From Turbatrix aceti (taxonomy: Eukaryota > Nematoda > Chromadorea > Rhabditida > Panagrolaimidae), in contig OZ017767.1 in NCBI GenBank assembly GCA_963969345.1, positions 1,922,001 to 1,986,000 on the forward strand: 64,000 nucleotides of DNA. Direction: 5' to 3'. A program made the position numbers and the translations under genes. This document shows, in pieces, positions 48,101 to 62,069 of this stretch. The notes under the pieces are model-generated. The model was given only the letters and a program-made list of their open reading frames with translations, was not told the origin of the DNA and searched no databases. Within the stretch, counting starts at the first letter, position 1. Each line of letters starts with the position of its first letter.

Positions 48101-51100
48101 TGAGGAGAGGGGGGAACAACACATTGATCGCATCATCACACTACACCGCACCACCACATTACCAACAACGTCGCCTGCCTGGTGGCTACCAAGGGACAGC
48201 AAAAAAACAAGGTAAGAGACACAGAACGACGAGATTTACACTAACACTCTCGTCTGGCGTGTCCAGGGTGTTTTTTTGAGTTGAAATGCAGTTTTATTAT
48301 TATCTTTTAATTTTTTTTACATTTTTTTTGTCGATTATCAGAAAGTTACGCAAGTCCAGTTTTTAAGCATTTAAAAAAAATTTCCTAACTGTAATTTTTT
48401 TTGTTGTCAACTCAAACTGGCGTAACTTTTGCTTTTCAAACCAAATAAAAAAATTTCTTTCGTTTTATTCCTGTCGCTCCAGTTATTATTTATTTTAATT
48501 TGCGAAAAATTTTTGAACATTTGAACATCTTGAATTGAGCAGAGGCAGTTTATTTTAATCCCAATAAAAATGTACTCGGATATTTTTGTATTCTAGCATT
48601 TCGTTTCACTGTTTACATACATACATTTTTGGAATGCCAGAATATCAAAAATGACAGAATTTTTTGTGCACAAAAATGAAAACATTTTTTTGTAGAAACA
48701 TTTTTTGCAGTTTTTATTTAATTTTAAAAATAACTGAGAAAAAATGAGAATCAGTTTTATTTCTCGACACAAAAAAATAAAAAGAAATTTATTCATCACC
48801 GAATAGACTACAGTTTTGCACAAAAATGAAATAACATTTTTAGGATTGTTTTCTAATTTTTTTAACGATTTTAAAGTATTTGTATATGACAAACATAGTC
48901 TCACAGTTTTTAAACTCCTCCCATAATGTTTATTTAATGAAATTTGACGTACTTTTGGACATTTGTAATCCCATCTAAATACTATGCGTTCCTTTTATGG
49001 CGTCCATCTTTTATCCGCATGCATCAGCAAATCAAATTTCGGAAGTTCTGAAAGAAAAAGACTCCATATTTAGTACACATAATATATTATAGCATTTTTT
49101 GCACGATGATGTCAGCATTTTTTGGGGCCTCAGAGCAGAGCAAAACAATTTCCATCGATACAATGCCCCTTTTCATTCCACTTCAACTGCGGTTGCCGCC
49201 AAAGTTGTGCCCCGTGTTGGTTGTCCTTTTGCTGGACCAAACCATTCCATGGCTCGTTTGCTGGCCAGAGGTTGACGGACTACTGACTGGCTGGCGAGAT
49301 ACGACGACATATTATGCCTGAGTTGCTCTGGAGTGTCCGGCGCAGGGCAAAAAAAAAGTATTGAAGCTCTAAGCATGCCGGCACATGTAACAACACGCAA
49401 GCAAGCAAGTCGGGCCAGCCGGGGCCTAGGGGGGCATTGATAGCGCTGCTCGAGTGATGTGAGGCGCACTGGTGTCCCTGGGGTTTGACAAAAAAGGGGG
49501 AAAGGCTTGGTGGAATTTTTTTATAGCAATGAATGAATGGATGAATGGAAACGAAAACGAGGTACAATTTTAAAAGGGTTTTGCCGACAATTGGGTTTGG
49601 TATTCACCCTCTCAATTTTTTTTTGTTCGTTAGCTTTTTAGTTCCTCTTTTTTGGACAAAATGGTACCCTGAACACACTCTTTTTTTGTGTTCTGCGTGT
49701 TTTGTTCCTGGTTTTGGTTTCATTTTACATAAAAAAAGATTTGTAACAAATTTTTTTCTACCGTGTGAAAAAATAATTCCTGTTGCGATGATGCCAGTTT
49801 CTTTCACTGCAACGAAAAGTTTGATTTCTTAAGATTTTTTAAATGCGTGCAACCAATCAATTGTGTGAGAAATTTTTTTTGATATAAGTTTTCGCATTTA
49901 AATTTTATTAGATTTTACCAGCCGGTTTTACTGCTTTTTTTTAATATTCTGCGGCATCTTTTATTGTTTAAAAAAACAAAAAAAAAACAAGTGGTGCTTC
50001 TTCGAAATGTCAAAAACATGTTCTCTCCCGTGATATCGTTTCAGATGCAATTCTCACTCAAACGTTTTGTTTGGTTTTTCGGTTTGTTATCAAGTCTACC
50101 AGTTTTCTGTCCCTAAAAAAATATAAATTACACTCATCAATTGATCAAGCAGTTTAAATCTATTTTTTACACAATTTTTTCACAAAAATGAAAATTCTGT
50201 TATGTACAAAAATTTTTCAAAAAGTTTTCGTTTTTTTTGTCCATAAGACAGTGTTCCTTTCTTATTTTTTCCCATTTTGTATCCACAAAGGCATCCCAAC
50301 TGCGTGACTTACTGCATCATGCATATGATATACGACCGACTTTGGAACATTTTTTTTTTGAAACAAAAACATTTGTTTTTGTTCCCCCTACATTTTTTTC
50401 GTTCCATCGCGACAGGCACCTACTGTGTTAGATATACTTGAACTTCTTTTATTGACACCAAAACTCATATTTTTAGTTGATGGGGGCTGAGGGGTTTTGT
50501 GTCAGCGTAAAATATCTATGTATACTGAGGACCTTCGAGAGCCATTTTTCACACTTATTTCGTTCTGCGTGCCTTTTGTGCTTTGGGGGACTTTCCACCA
50601 CACACAATGCCTTTTTTGGTGCGTTTTTTGAAAAAAATTGGTGTCAAGATTTTTATGATGGATTATCCAAATTCTTCCAGGAAAAAAAGAGAAACTCAGT
50701 TTTTAGAAATTTTAATTCCAAAAGGTCATGATAAAAAAATGATATCATCTATTCAACAGTTTTTTTTTAAATTGTTTGAAATGTTATTTATAAATCTGCC
50801 GATAAAATCCATTTTTTGGCAGTAAAAATGAAAACGTCACAACGCATCTTATAAAACAACTGACTTTTCTATTCGCATAAATTTTTTATTTATTTATGAC
50901 AGTGATCATAAAAAGGTTAACGACAGTGGATCCAACAATCGTGTAAAGACCGACCGGGGGATTCTTGGATCCATGGGAACTGCAGTTTCTGGCGTAGACT
51001 TGGATGATTCGACTGAAAAAATCCAAGAGCAATGAAGACAGGGTTGGTCACTGATTTGTTTCAGTGTAAATATAACAATTATTTTTTCTTCCATGACGTG

Positions 51101-51451
51101 ACAGTTATTTTTTTGAATTTCTGAATTGTTTTTCCCGGTTTTTACTATATCGTGAATAATGTTGAACGTTTCCTGTTCCTGACAGTTAATATTTATGACC
51201 CTATTTGCAGGTAACAACAAACGTGCTTCAATCTCCCCTAAGCCTCATCTCTCCGCGCACCATCCCCCTAGCACGGGCATTCGACGGGAGAGGCATTGAA
51301 GCCTGTCATTATCCCCTTTTAGTTATATTTCGTCCCTAATACCACGCTTAGGCCTACAATTTCTTTCAAATCAATCAACGCTGGCTGTGTCATAACTATT
51401 TTTTCACGGAAGCGATTCTCCGATTACTTTTTTATTGATCCAGTTATTTGA

Positions 51452-51470
51452 GAGGTTTGCAACAAACCTC
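51452..51470 (+). promoter_or_regulatory. Stem-loop just upstream of the exchanger start codon
   Basis: GAGGTTTG and CAAACCTC pair perfectly over eight bases with a three-base loop. The structure ends 32 bases before the ATG at 51503. It would lie in the 5' leader unless a trans-splice site follows it. Any effect on translation or splicing is speculative. Confidence 0.35.
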
Positions 51471-51502
51471 AGTAGTCACATCAGTGAAATCTAGCATTCA
51501 TC

Positions 51503-54500
51503 ATGTCTGCCTTCTCGGTGGGGAATCTCTTGGCGACAGTCATCATCCTCCTGGCCGTCGTCGTGCCTTCCATCGATGCCGGTACCAACTGTTCGGCTGC
51601 TGATGCAACCAGAAATTGCGTCGATGGTCTGCTTATTCCTATCTGGTGGGTTTTTTAAACTAGAATTTAACAACATTTTGCTAAAAAAAATAAATAAACT
51701 TAACCCCTTAAATTTCACCGGTTACAGTTTTTTATGCATTTTATCAAAAATTTAGTTTGTAAAATTTTGGGTTTTCAATCGCGTTTTGGATCCTAAAGTG
51801 GTAAGGTACAGGATTACAGTTATGCAAATATACATAAAAATCCAACTGATTTTGCGACTGTGCTTAAAAATAATTTTCATGGTAAAGAATAATTAAAATT
51901 AGTTTACACATGGATCAACCACGCAGTTTTAAATTTCAAACACCCTAATAACCTCCCCATTTCAGGCGCCCTTTCCTAGACCTCTCATCCACAGACCGAA
52001 TAATTCGTGGTGCGATTTACTTCGTCGTCATCGCATACATGTTTTTGGGCGTCTCAATCGTCGCTGATCGCTTCATGTCATCCATCGAAGTCATCACGTC
52101 GATGGAACGCAAAATCACAGTCAAGAGACCCGGTCTTGAGCCGACTACCGTATCCGTGAGAATTTGGAACGACACCGTTTCCAACCTTACCCTCATGGCT
52201 CTCGGATCTTCGGCTCCCGAAATCCTGCTTTCAATCATCGAAGTCTACGCCAAGAACTTTGAGGCAGGAGACCTCGGTCCCAACACGATTGTCGGATCTG
52301 CTGCTTTCAACCTTTTCATGATTATCGCCATCTGCGTTGTCGCGATTCCCAATGGAGAAGTCAGAAGACAGAAGCATCTTGACGTCTTCTTCGTCACCGC
52401 CACGTGGTCTGTCTTCGCGTACATCTGGATGTACGTCATCCTCGCCGTCAGCTCGCCGGGTGTCATTGACATCTGGGAAGGTCTGCTCACCTTTGCCTTC
52501 TTCCCAATCACCGTCTTCACCGCTTACCTCGCTGATATCAAACTTGTCCAGCGCAAGTTCCTTCCCCGACGCTACAGACAAACTTCGAGGGGTCTCGTCG
52601 CGACAGAAGGCGAAGAGATGAAGATGCTCGGATCCAACGGATACGGTCCCTCCATCGCAGGTGTCAAGATGGACAACATTGACCCCGCACTCCGGGCTTT
52701 TGAGGAGCACAGACAGGAATTCATTGAAACGATGCGACGCATCCGCAAAGACAAGCCCCACATTGACCCCGTCGAGCTCCAGAAGCTCGCTGAGTACGAA
52801 ATGATCAACCGCGGACCCAAGACTCGAGCTTTCTACCGGGTCCAGGCGACGAGGAGGCTTATCGGTGGCGGTGACATCATCAAGAAGCGTCTGGACAAGG
52901 AGCACGACAAGGCTCTCGACGCTATTATCCAGGCTCAGGAGAAACAAGCTCGGCAGAACACTTGCAGGTATGTATTGAATTTTTTGTTCATTTTCTTGAA
53001 ATCAGTTACACACTTTCCAGAATCTTCTTTGACCCCGCCCACTACACCGTACTCGAAAACGTCGGTACAGTCGACGTCATTGTCGGACGCGATGGAGGTC
53101 CCGAAGGACTGACAGTCATGGTCGACTATTATACGGAAGACGCAACCGCGAATGCAGGCAGTGATTACGTCCCCGTCAAGGGCACGCTCACTTTCTACCC
53201 CGAAGACAAGCAGCAACGCATCAGCATTGAAATCGTCGACGACGACGTCTTTGAGGAGGACGAGCACTTCTACCTCCACCTTGCCAACCTGCGCGTCAGA
53301 ATCAAGGACGGCACGATCATCGATCCGATGAAGATTGGCGGCGTGCCTGTGGCTGCCCTTGAGATGCCCGCTACTGCAACCATCATGATTCTCGACGACG
53401 ATCACGCTGGTGTCTTTTCATTTGAGCACAACCACTTTGAAGTCGCTGAAAACTGCGGACACCTGAGTTTGAGGGTTCAGCGTACCTCTGGATGCCGTGG
53501 ACGCGTTATCATTCCTTACAAGACAATTGATGGATCTGCGCTTCACGATTCGCACTTTGAAGCCCGTGATGGCGAAATTGTGTTTGAAGACAACCAAACT
53601 GAGTGAGTTTTTGTTGTTTGAGTTATTTAGATCATTAGGCTAAAGATCAGTGAATTTTTTTAACACGTTGCACGCAACATGCAAACTCAAGTCTAAGCAT
53701 CTGCAAAAAAAGCTGCAGGTTGCGTGCATACAAAAATCCTTTCATCCAACTTTTTTTTTCGTACCGTCTTTACGGTTACTCCAGTTTCTCAACTTCCCTG
53801 TTTCAGAGCCTTCGTTCAACTCGGTGTCATCGATACCGAACAGTACGAACGTTCCGACAGCTTCTACATCGAACTCGGAGATCCCGTCTGGGCCAAGAAG
53901 ATGTCAGGTAGGTCACCTTTGCAACTGCTTCTCTTCCATCGCTCTACAAAACGAATGCGTTATCCCATTTACGCTGTACAAACATTTTCAGTATTAGTTT
54001 TTTTATCGCTATAGTCAATTGCTTAGTTGCTCCTTAGTATGCGTCAGCTTAAAAAAAAACTTTCGAACTTGTATTTAATTTCAATTTGCTTTTGTTTGAA
54101 ACTATTCAGTCGACTATCGGTTTTTCTTGATCTATTTACCTGTTTTTGAGTTTCGATTATTCAGTTGTGGCTTGCTGTGCCTTCTGAGTGCGATTACAGC
54201 TGTTTTGTTATTTTTTTGACTCAACAACAATTTCAATAATTATTCCTATAACATCGCCCAGTTTTTAAAAAATGTTTTCTCTGACGAATTTATTTTTCTA
54301 TCTATTCTTGCGTTTTTTATTCTTTCAACCAATCTGTCTCTTTTTTTGTCTTTAATTTTCTTTCTTTTTAAAAATTTTTTACTGTCGTCAAACAAAGAAC
54401 AGTTTTATTTAATTTTGATGTGTTTTAAATTAGTTTTCCTTCATTTCTGACATGAAATTCAACAGTGTTTTTTTTTATTTCAGTCAACATTTTCTGACTT

Positions 54501-57402
54501 CGAATAATATGGCAGTTTGAGTTTATTTTTTCCTATTTTATTTTCTATTATTTTTAGTTTATCATTTTTCAATGCGTTGCTACTAATAATTTTTGAGCGC
54601 GATTTGAAAAAAAAACTCTTTCTTTGGACTTTGGATGAGGATAACATTTTCAAACTGCAAGTCATCAATTTTTTTTACAAGCAAGCAAGCAAAGTTTTGT
54701 TTTGTTTTCCTAATTGTTAAACAGGATATTTATGTATCATCCATGTGTTATTTGCTCTACAGATTTGTCAAGAGTACAAGAACGCTTCCAACGTGGTCTT
54801 GAACGCAAACGTGCGTCTTCTGCCGGCACCGGTGATGCTGTACAAAATAATGAAGGTGAAAATGACAAACGTTTTTTTTGGAGTTGAAGTCTTTTATTGT
54901 TTTTTTATTTGACACAATTTTTGAGATTCTGAAAAAAAATATAGTAGCGAACATAGTGTTTTAAACACAGTTTTTTTACTTTAATACTCAAAAAAAATAG
55001 TATACTGTAGTTTACAAAAAAATGCACTTGCACTAATAATAACAACTTTCAGTCTAATAACAAATTTTGGGAGGTTTTTGATTGCTGTGTGGGAGCGTCC
55101 TAGAAATTCCCAGTTTTTATCAATATTTTACATCGCAAAATTTTTTGTAATAAATGAATATTTCAGTGAACTATATAAATATAACAGAGTTTTAAAACAC
55201 TTTTCATATTTTTTTGTCCAAAAAATGAATTTTCAATAAATACAGTGTGCTCATCTTACAAAACCTTCCTTACTCACCGGCATTTTGCCACCTTCCCATC
55301 TTCCATCCCTGTTTGTTTGTCTACCCCCTCTATCATCACTCTGACAGCGTTTCTTTTTTTTACATATTTTTCACCTGTTTTGTCTGATTGATTGCATCCG
55401 TAATCTCAGTCAGACGTAAAAAAACAATTGCACATTTTTAGCGGATGACGAGCATCCTCGTCGCGCATCTCAGGCGAGCATTGCTTCGCGGTTACGCGAA
55501 CAAATCGGACAGGTCTTTGGTCAGACACCGCCTCCTCCTGCTCTCCCAAATTCACCTGGTAATAACAAAAACACATTTCATTTTTTTGCGGTTTTTTTAC
55601 GGTTTTAACACGTTTTGAACTCATTTTTGAATGTTTGATTTTTTTTCGAAGCCCCAGTTTCATTCCCTGTAACACTTCTAACGTCTATCATTCTAACGAC
55701 TGACTTTTGTGGGCGCTTACGATGCGCCATGTCGACCCTTTGTGGATTTTTGTCTGTTTGTTTCTCACCAACGACAACTATCGTAGTACTTTGTACTTTC
55801 ACCCTTCGCACACGACTTTCATCGGTCGCCTCAAAGTAACAGTTTTTGTTACAAATACATTTTTTTAATTTCACTTTTACATTATTGTGAACTAAATGTA
55901 CATGTATTATGTATATATTTATGTTGTGTAGTACTGTAGTATACGTGCACTGTACGTAAAAGTGTTACATAGTTAAATGTAGTTTCATAATTTTGTTGAA
56001 GGCAATGCTAAAAGCTATGCAGTTTATCAACTTTAAAATCTAAAAACAAAAACAAAACTTTTATTAGTTTTTACTGAACTACCAGTTTATTTTATAAAAA
56101 ATGGCAAAAAAAGTTTAAAACTACTGTATGATAATGATTTTTGAAAACATTTCTTATTTAAGTTCCTATTGAAACCAGTTATTTTTTCAATTATTATAAA
56201 TATTTTTGTGCATTGCCTTTAACAAGAAAATTTTCAGTCCAGTTTTTTATCAATATTGTGTTGTCCGTAGAGTCCAAAAACTTGTTGTTCAATTGTCAAC
56301 AGGGTTTCAGTTACCTAAATTCCTTTTTTAGACGATGAAAACCCCCTGCACCTCACGCAAGACCAGCTCGAAATTGCCGAGCTCGGAAAACCTCGTCTCG
56401 GCGAGTTTAAGCAAACCCAGATCACGATTCGCGAATCCAAAGAATTCCAATCGGTTGTCGATCGCATGCTCAAGACCGCCAACACCTCGCTCATGCTGGG
56501 TACTTCCTCGTGGAGAGAACAGTTCATCGATGCCCTCACCGTTGGTGCCGGCGACGACGACGACGACGAAGAAGGAGAAGAGGGCGGCGAGGAGAAGGAA
56601 CCCACCGAGCCCGGATGCATGGATTACGTCATGCACTTTATTACCGTACCCTGGAAACTGGCTTTTGCCACGATTCCCCCGACCGACTACTGGGGCGGCT
56701 GGGCTTGCTTCGTCGTTTCTATTTTCATGATTGGCGTCTGCACCGCTTTGATCGGTGATCTCGCGTCACAGTTTGGTTGCTGGGTCGGGCTCAAGGATGC
56801 CGTGACGGCTATCACCTTTGTTGCTCTCGGAACTTCCGTGCCTGGTATGTTCTAAACAGTTTTTTTGTCCCAGAAATTTAATTGTTTTCTCCGATAATTG
56901 GTACCGTCAGTTATCTTGATTGATTTTTAGTTTTTTCTCGAAAGTTTTTTTTATTGATTTCGAAATCTGAACAATCGAAACAACTCAGTTTTTTTCCATT
57001 CTAATCCCCCCGTAAAAATTTCCAGACACCTTTGCCTCCAAGGTAGCCGCCACAAACGACAAGTACGCCGACTCTTCCATCGGCAACGTCACCGGCTCGA
57101 ACGGCGTCAACGTCTTCCTCGGCATCGGCATCGCCTGGACCATGGCTGCCATCGTCCACTGGTTCCGTGGCACGCCCTTCCTCGTCAACCCGGGCACCCT
57201 CGCCTTCTCCGTGACCATCTTCTGCGTCGAAGCGCTCATCTGCATCATCGTCATCGTCGCCCGACGATCGGCATGCGTCGGCGGAGAACTCGGAGGACCG
57301 GCTGCTTTCAAGTACGCAACTGCGTTCTTCTTCTTCTCGCTCTGGGCGTTCTACATTGGCATCTCGGCCCTCGAGTCGTACTGCTACATTGCAGGCTTCT
57401 AA
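51503..57402 (+). CDS. Na+/Ca2+ exchanger (NCX/SLC8 family)
   Basis: Eight exons: 51503-51645, 51966-52967, 53021-53602, 53807-53907, 54763-54855, 55442-55558, 56332-56844 and 57026-57402 (2928 nt, 975 aa). Exon 1 encodes a hydrophobic, probably cleaved signal sequence. The first membrane domain holds the alpha-1 repeat (LGSSAPEILLS, about 127-137) and a basic XIP-like stretch (RKFLPRRYRQ). The cytosolic loop has two Calx-beta domains: CBD1 from about 383, with its Ca2+-binding acidic segment DDDVFEEDE near 455-463, and CBD2 from about 505. The second membrane domain carries the alpha-2 repeat (LGTSVPDTFAS, about 845-855), split by the last intron. The protein exchanges Na+ for Ca2+ across the plasma membrane of excitable cells. 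An acidic insertion (GDDDDDEEGEEGGEEKE) precedes the second membrane domain. Exons 4-6 fall in the region that is alternatively spliced in animal NCX genes; exons 5 (93 nt) and 6 (117 nt) are skippable in frame. Which of the worm ncx-1/2/3 genes it matches is undecided. Confidence 0.95.
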
Positions 57403-59063
57403 AAATAGGGTATTCCTCTGTCCGTCATTTTTTTATCCCAATAGTGATTTTTTTTCTTTTTTTCTTCAAGGGTAATCAAAAGTGCTACAAATGAGATTTT
57501 TACTATGATTTTGTTTTTTTAAGATGGATGTGCGAAATTTGAAAAAAAAATAGACGACGGGAGCGTGGAGGCAGTTTTTTGATTTTGAATTCTGAATTTG
57601 CGCGCGCCATACACTTTCGTGTCAAGACTCAAAAATTCGGAAAAAATCTCCGTAAAAACAGTTTTTTTCAAGCTTTGCTTTCCTTCTTTTTCTTTACATT
57701 TTTTTGGTACTAAAAATAGAAATGCCTTAACAAAATATCAAAAACCTTTTCATCCCTCACTGTGGCCTTACAAAAGAATTTATAAACAAATTAAAAATGT
57801 TTTCATCGTTTTTTACTGTCTCTCAAAAATTTTTTACCAACGTTTACCTTCAGTTAAACTCACAAGTTCTATCCCGTTTACTATACGAGAGATTTTTTTG
57901 CTCAGTTGTTTTTTATGACCTATCAAGTCAGTCACTTCGCTTACACTTTTTTCACCTTTTTTTACCCAATTGATGAACTTCTGTCCAGTTTCTAGTCCCC
58001 TTCTCTCCGTTGAAAGATCCCAGTTCAAACCCCCATTGTTGTTTTTTATGCCTCATTCTTTTTTTTCAATAGGACATTATGCACAATTGCGCTAGTCAAT
58101 TTACCCTACTGTTACCAGAAATCATAGTTTTTCTTTATCTCCTGACTCCGCCTTTTTTGCTCACTACGGCCAGTTTTTTCTCCATTTTGAAAAAAAAATA
58201 ATCTGTAGCTGTTTTTTTTTAACTTGTGTCCTTTAAAATGAATACTGTCGACAAAAACTCCCAAGTGCCTCTATCTCCCGTCTTCTGCAGCGTGTAGGCA
58301 GGCTAGCCTGCGGCATCTGTGCAAGACAGCCCTCTGAGTCAGTCTTTACTTGAATCAGGCATTGAATATTTGAAATAACTTTGATTTGTCATAAGTTTTT
58401 TTATCTTGTTGTTACAATGAATAAACAGAATTTATTTTATACAAACAAAAAATATTTTGAAATACATTGTAGGATGCAATCAGTTTTATAAGAACATGTA
58501 ATGTACATGTCCTTATAAATACGTTGTAGAATCGCATGGTAACTCATTACACTTTGAAAATTTACAGTTTTTGAAATTCAGCAGATTATGTCCGGAAAAG
58601 TATTTGCGGACTTGGACTTATGAACTTTGATTTGCCTGCATAAGATTTTTGATTACCAGCTGGTTTTTTAGAAAATTACCTTCGATGAACTGTTGGTACC
58701 AAAAATATGTACAGCGTGCGGGATAATAGGTTATTTCACCTGTTAGTTTTGCCCAAGATCTGGAGAATACACTTATATAAAAGAAACATTTGTTGTGCCA
58801 TTTGACATTTTATCTAGAATAGAATGGACAACTACGAGATGGATGATTACGACGACGATTTAGATTTTGGCATATACGATTTTCTACGAACATAGACATA
58901 AACTTTGATGTTATTTTTTCAATTTAACAAAAAAAAAAAGATATCCACGTTAGACAATTTCCAATCTTGAGTAAACAATTTTTTATCTAATCTCAGCGGC
59001 GTACACGACAACCAAAATAAATCCCCTCCGTTCTATTTTCACACCGATCTCTTTGCCTTTGAA
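57403..59063. other. Exchanger 3' region and spacer to the next receptor
   Basis: T-run-rich DNA, CAGTTTT motifs near 57574, 57660, 58173, 58477 and 58565. A perfect 14-bp palindrome GCAGGCTAGCCTGC lies near 58300. A short acidic frame starts at 58824 (MDNYEMDDYDDDLDFG, stop after 23 codons); it could be an upstream ORF or a broken first exon of the receptor at 59064. The segment 58988-59063 reads in frame into that receptor. Confidence 0.4.
58486..58518. repeat. 15-bp-arm inverted repeat
   Basis: TTATAAGAACATGTA and TACATGTCCTTATAA pair with one mismatch around a three-base centre (ATG). Function unknown. Confidence 0.5.
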
Positions 59064-60155
59064 ATGGAAGTTGTAATTATTCTGCTAAACCTTGGAGCTC
59101 TGTACTCCGTGTTAAAGGTTTGTTGTCCCAAAAAAAATTATAATTTGCGAATCATCAAAATATTTTAGAGTCGATCCAGAAACAATTTACAAAGATCGAG
59201 CACGTTTTTTATTTTCATTATTATTTACCTGAGCACACTGTGCACAGTTTTTAACTTTTCCATATTGTACATGAAATTCATAACATCGTGGAAAGCTTCA
59301 GATTATTATCAAATTTCTCACAAGTATGACCGTTCCAAAGATCGCCTAGAGGCTTTGACAAATATATTTCTTGTAGACGACATAGGCAAACATTTTAACT
59401 CAAACATTACACATAATTTGATTCTAATGTACGGTAAAATAGTGCAAATGTTTGTAAAGCAATTTTTCTTCATAGGACTGTTTACGTTATCGCTAAATCA
59501 GTTCTCGATTTTCTTCATCCCCAAGTTGAATTCAAAAATTTTTATGAGTAATTTTGTGTACGTAATTGCAATCATTCTGTCTCTTGTTTCTGTTTTTTGG
59601 GCGGTAGTAACGGGTGCATACTGCTTATTAATCTTTGTTAACATTTTTTTCAAATTTTGTACAACGACACCGTACTGACTACTTTTTGTGGGATTTATAA
59701 TTTTTTTTGTTTTCGGAAGAAAGGATGCTGAAGTAAAATTAGATGAAGAATCTGGCTTTTCTGTTTTTTTGTGCATGACAACAATATTTTATTCATTAAT
59801 TGTTTTGGAACTCCGCTTAAAGTTAACTTGGCGAATCAAGAGCGGTAAGGATTTTTTCAAACCGATACTATCACAAAGCAACAATGTTCAACTCAGAAGT
59901 GCATGGTTTCTTTCTATCTACTGTTTTATCTTGATTGCTGCGGAGTACACTTTGACAGTTTGCAAATACTTTTGTGTCACACTCTTTGGGCCGTTTGATG
60001 AACGTTGTCAGTACTCGGATGAGCGTATCCATGAACAATTTTATACAAGTCATTGGTTTATTTTTTCCTATGTTTTTAACTCAAATTCACTGTCTTTTTT
60101 GATTGCTCTTTTGAATACGAATACTCGCACTACTTTTGTAAAATTGTTGCAATGA
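59064..60155 (+). CDS. Nematode serpentine receptor-like 7TM protein
   Basis: Three exons, 59064-59117, 59169-59671 and 59720-60155, give 330 aa, the usual length of nematode chemoreceptors. Hydrophobic segments include MEVVIILLNLGALYSVL, STFFIFIIIYLSTLCTVFNFSILY, FFFIGLFTLSL, VYVIAIILSLVSVFWAVV, FLCMTTIFYSLIVL, WFLSIYCFILIAAEY and WFIFSYVFNSNSLSFLIALL. The frame between 59672 and 59719 contains an in-frame TGA (59676-59678). That segment begins GTACTG, is T-rich and ends CGGAAG, so it can be removed as a 48-nt intron that keeps frame. If it is not spliced, the gene is a single-stop pseudogene. The start is uncertain: the frame is also open upstream to an AG at 58987, but no in-frame donor links it to the acidic ATG at 58824. 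No family motif was recognised beyond topology. Confidence 0.6.
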
Positions 60156-60242
60156 ATATGGCATGGCTGCTGTTGTTCCATTGTTTAAAAAAAATAAAAT
60201 ACACAATTATTACCTTACAACATTTTGCAAACAATCTTTGAA

Positions 60243-61699
<1,457 letters not shown>

Positions 61700-62069
61700 T
61701 TTTGTATGTTTTCTAAAAAAAACTGCAATCCATAAAAGTGAAAAACTTTTTAAAGTTTAAAACACGAATAAAAAAGATTGCAATAAAGCGAAAAGATCCG
61801 CGTCAATATAAGACGATGACAACAAAAATTTTTTTTATGAGCCTTTTTTTTGCACTTATTTTCAGCGTTTACTTTATTACAACGTAAAGTGCTTCAAAAA
61901 AGCATATTCCATCGTAGTTGCCCCGAAACTCGGAATCATTTTCCATGATGCGTAATTATGGCAAATTTACTTTTCAGACATGTTCGAGACGCTTAATTGC
62001 CTAAAATCTCTTTTTTTCTGATAACCTGAGTCGCGAACGACCTGTTGACGCTTCTTCTCTTTTTATTCG
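61700..62069. other. Upstream region of the JNK-like kinase
   Basis: About 370 bp with one AAAAAACTG near 61722, which reads CAGTTTTTT in the sense of the kinase gene. No promoter element could be identified. Confidence 0.4.

Larger units (their letters stand above)
36637..51502. other. Long divergent intergenic region, 14.9 kb
   Basis: It separates the minus-strand chemoreceptor from the plus-strand exchanger. T-run-rich from about 38 kb onward, with about 36 CAGTTTT motifs and two reversed ones. GC-richer islands lie near 37440-37640, 44100-44320, 45640-46210, 47990-48270 and 49100-49490; the island at 45740-45790 has a CCCAAG/CTCAAG repeat. Some islands could be untranslated first exons or enhancers of the exchanger (for example CAAG|GTAAGA near 48209). 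No protein-coding gene could be supported. A run of 12 C lies near 37370. Confidence 0.4.
38033..59252 (+). other. Domain where the polar motif reads CAGTTTT on the plus strand
   Basis: By hand count about 50 CAGTTTT against 2 AAAACTG (near 40227 and 43698). Several copies share a longer form, ACTCAGTTTTT (for example near 44427, 46855, 50694 and 56980). The exchanger and the receptor at 59064 lie in this domain on the plus strand. After 60.2 kb, in the minus-strand kinase introns, AAAACTG returns (near 60593, 60632 and 61722). Confidence 0.75.

Noticed and set aside
52231..52947. A 238-codon antisense frame opposite exchanger exon 2
   Set aside because: Shadow of a GC-rich coding exon; the sense frame is a clear NCX.
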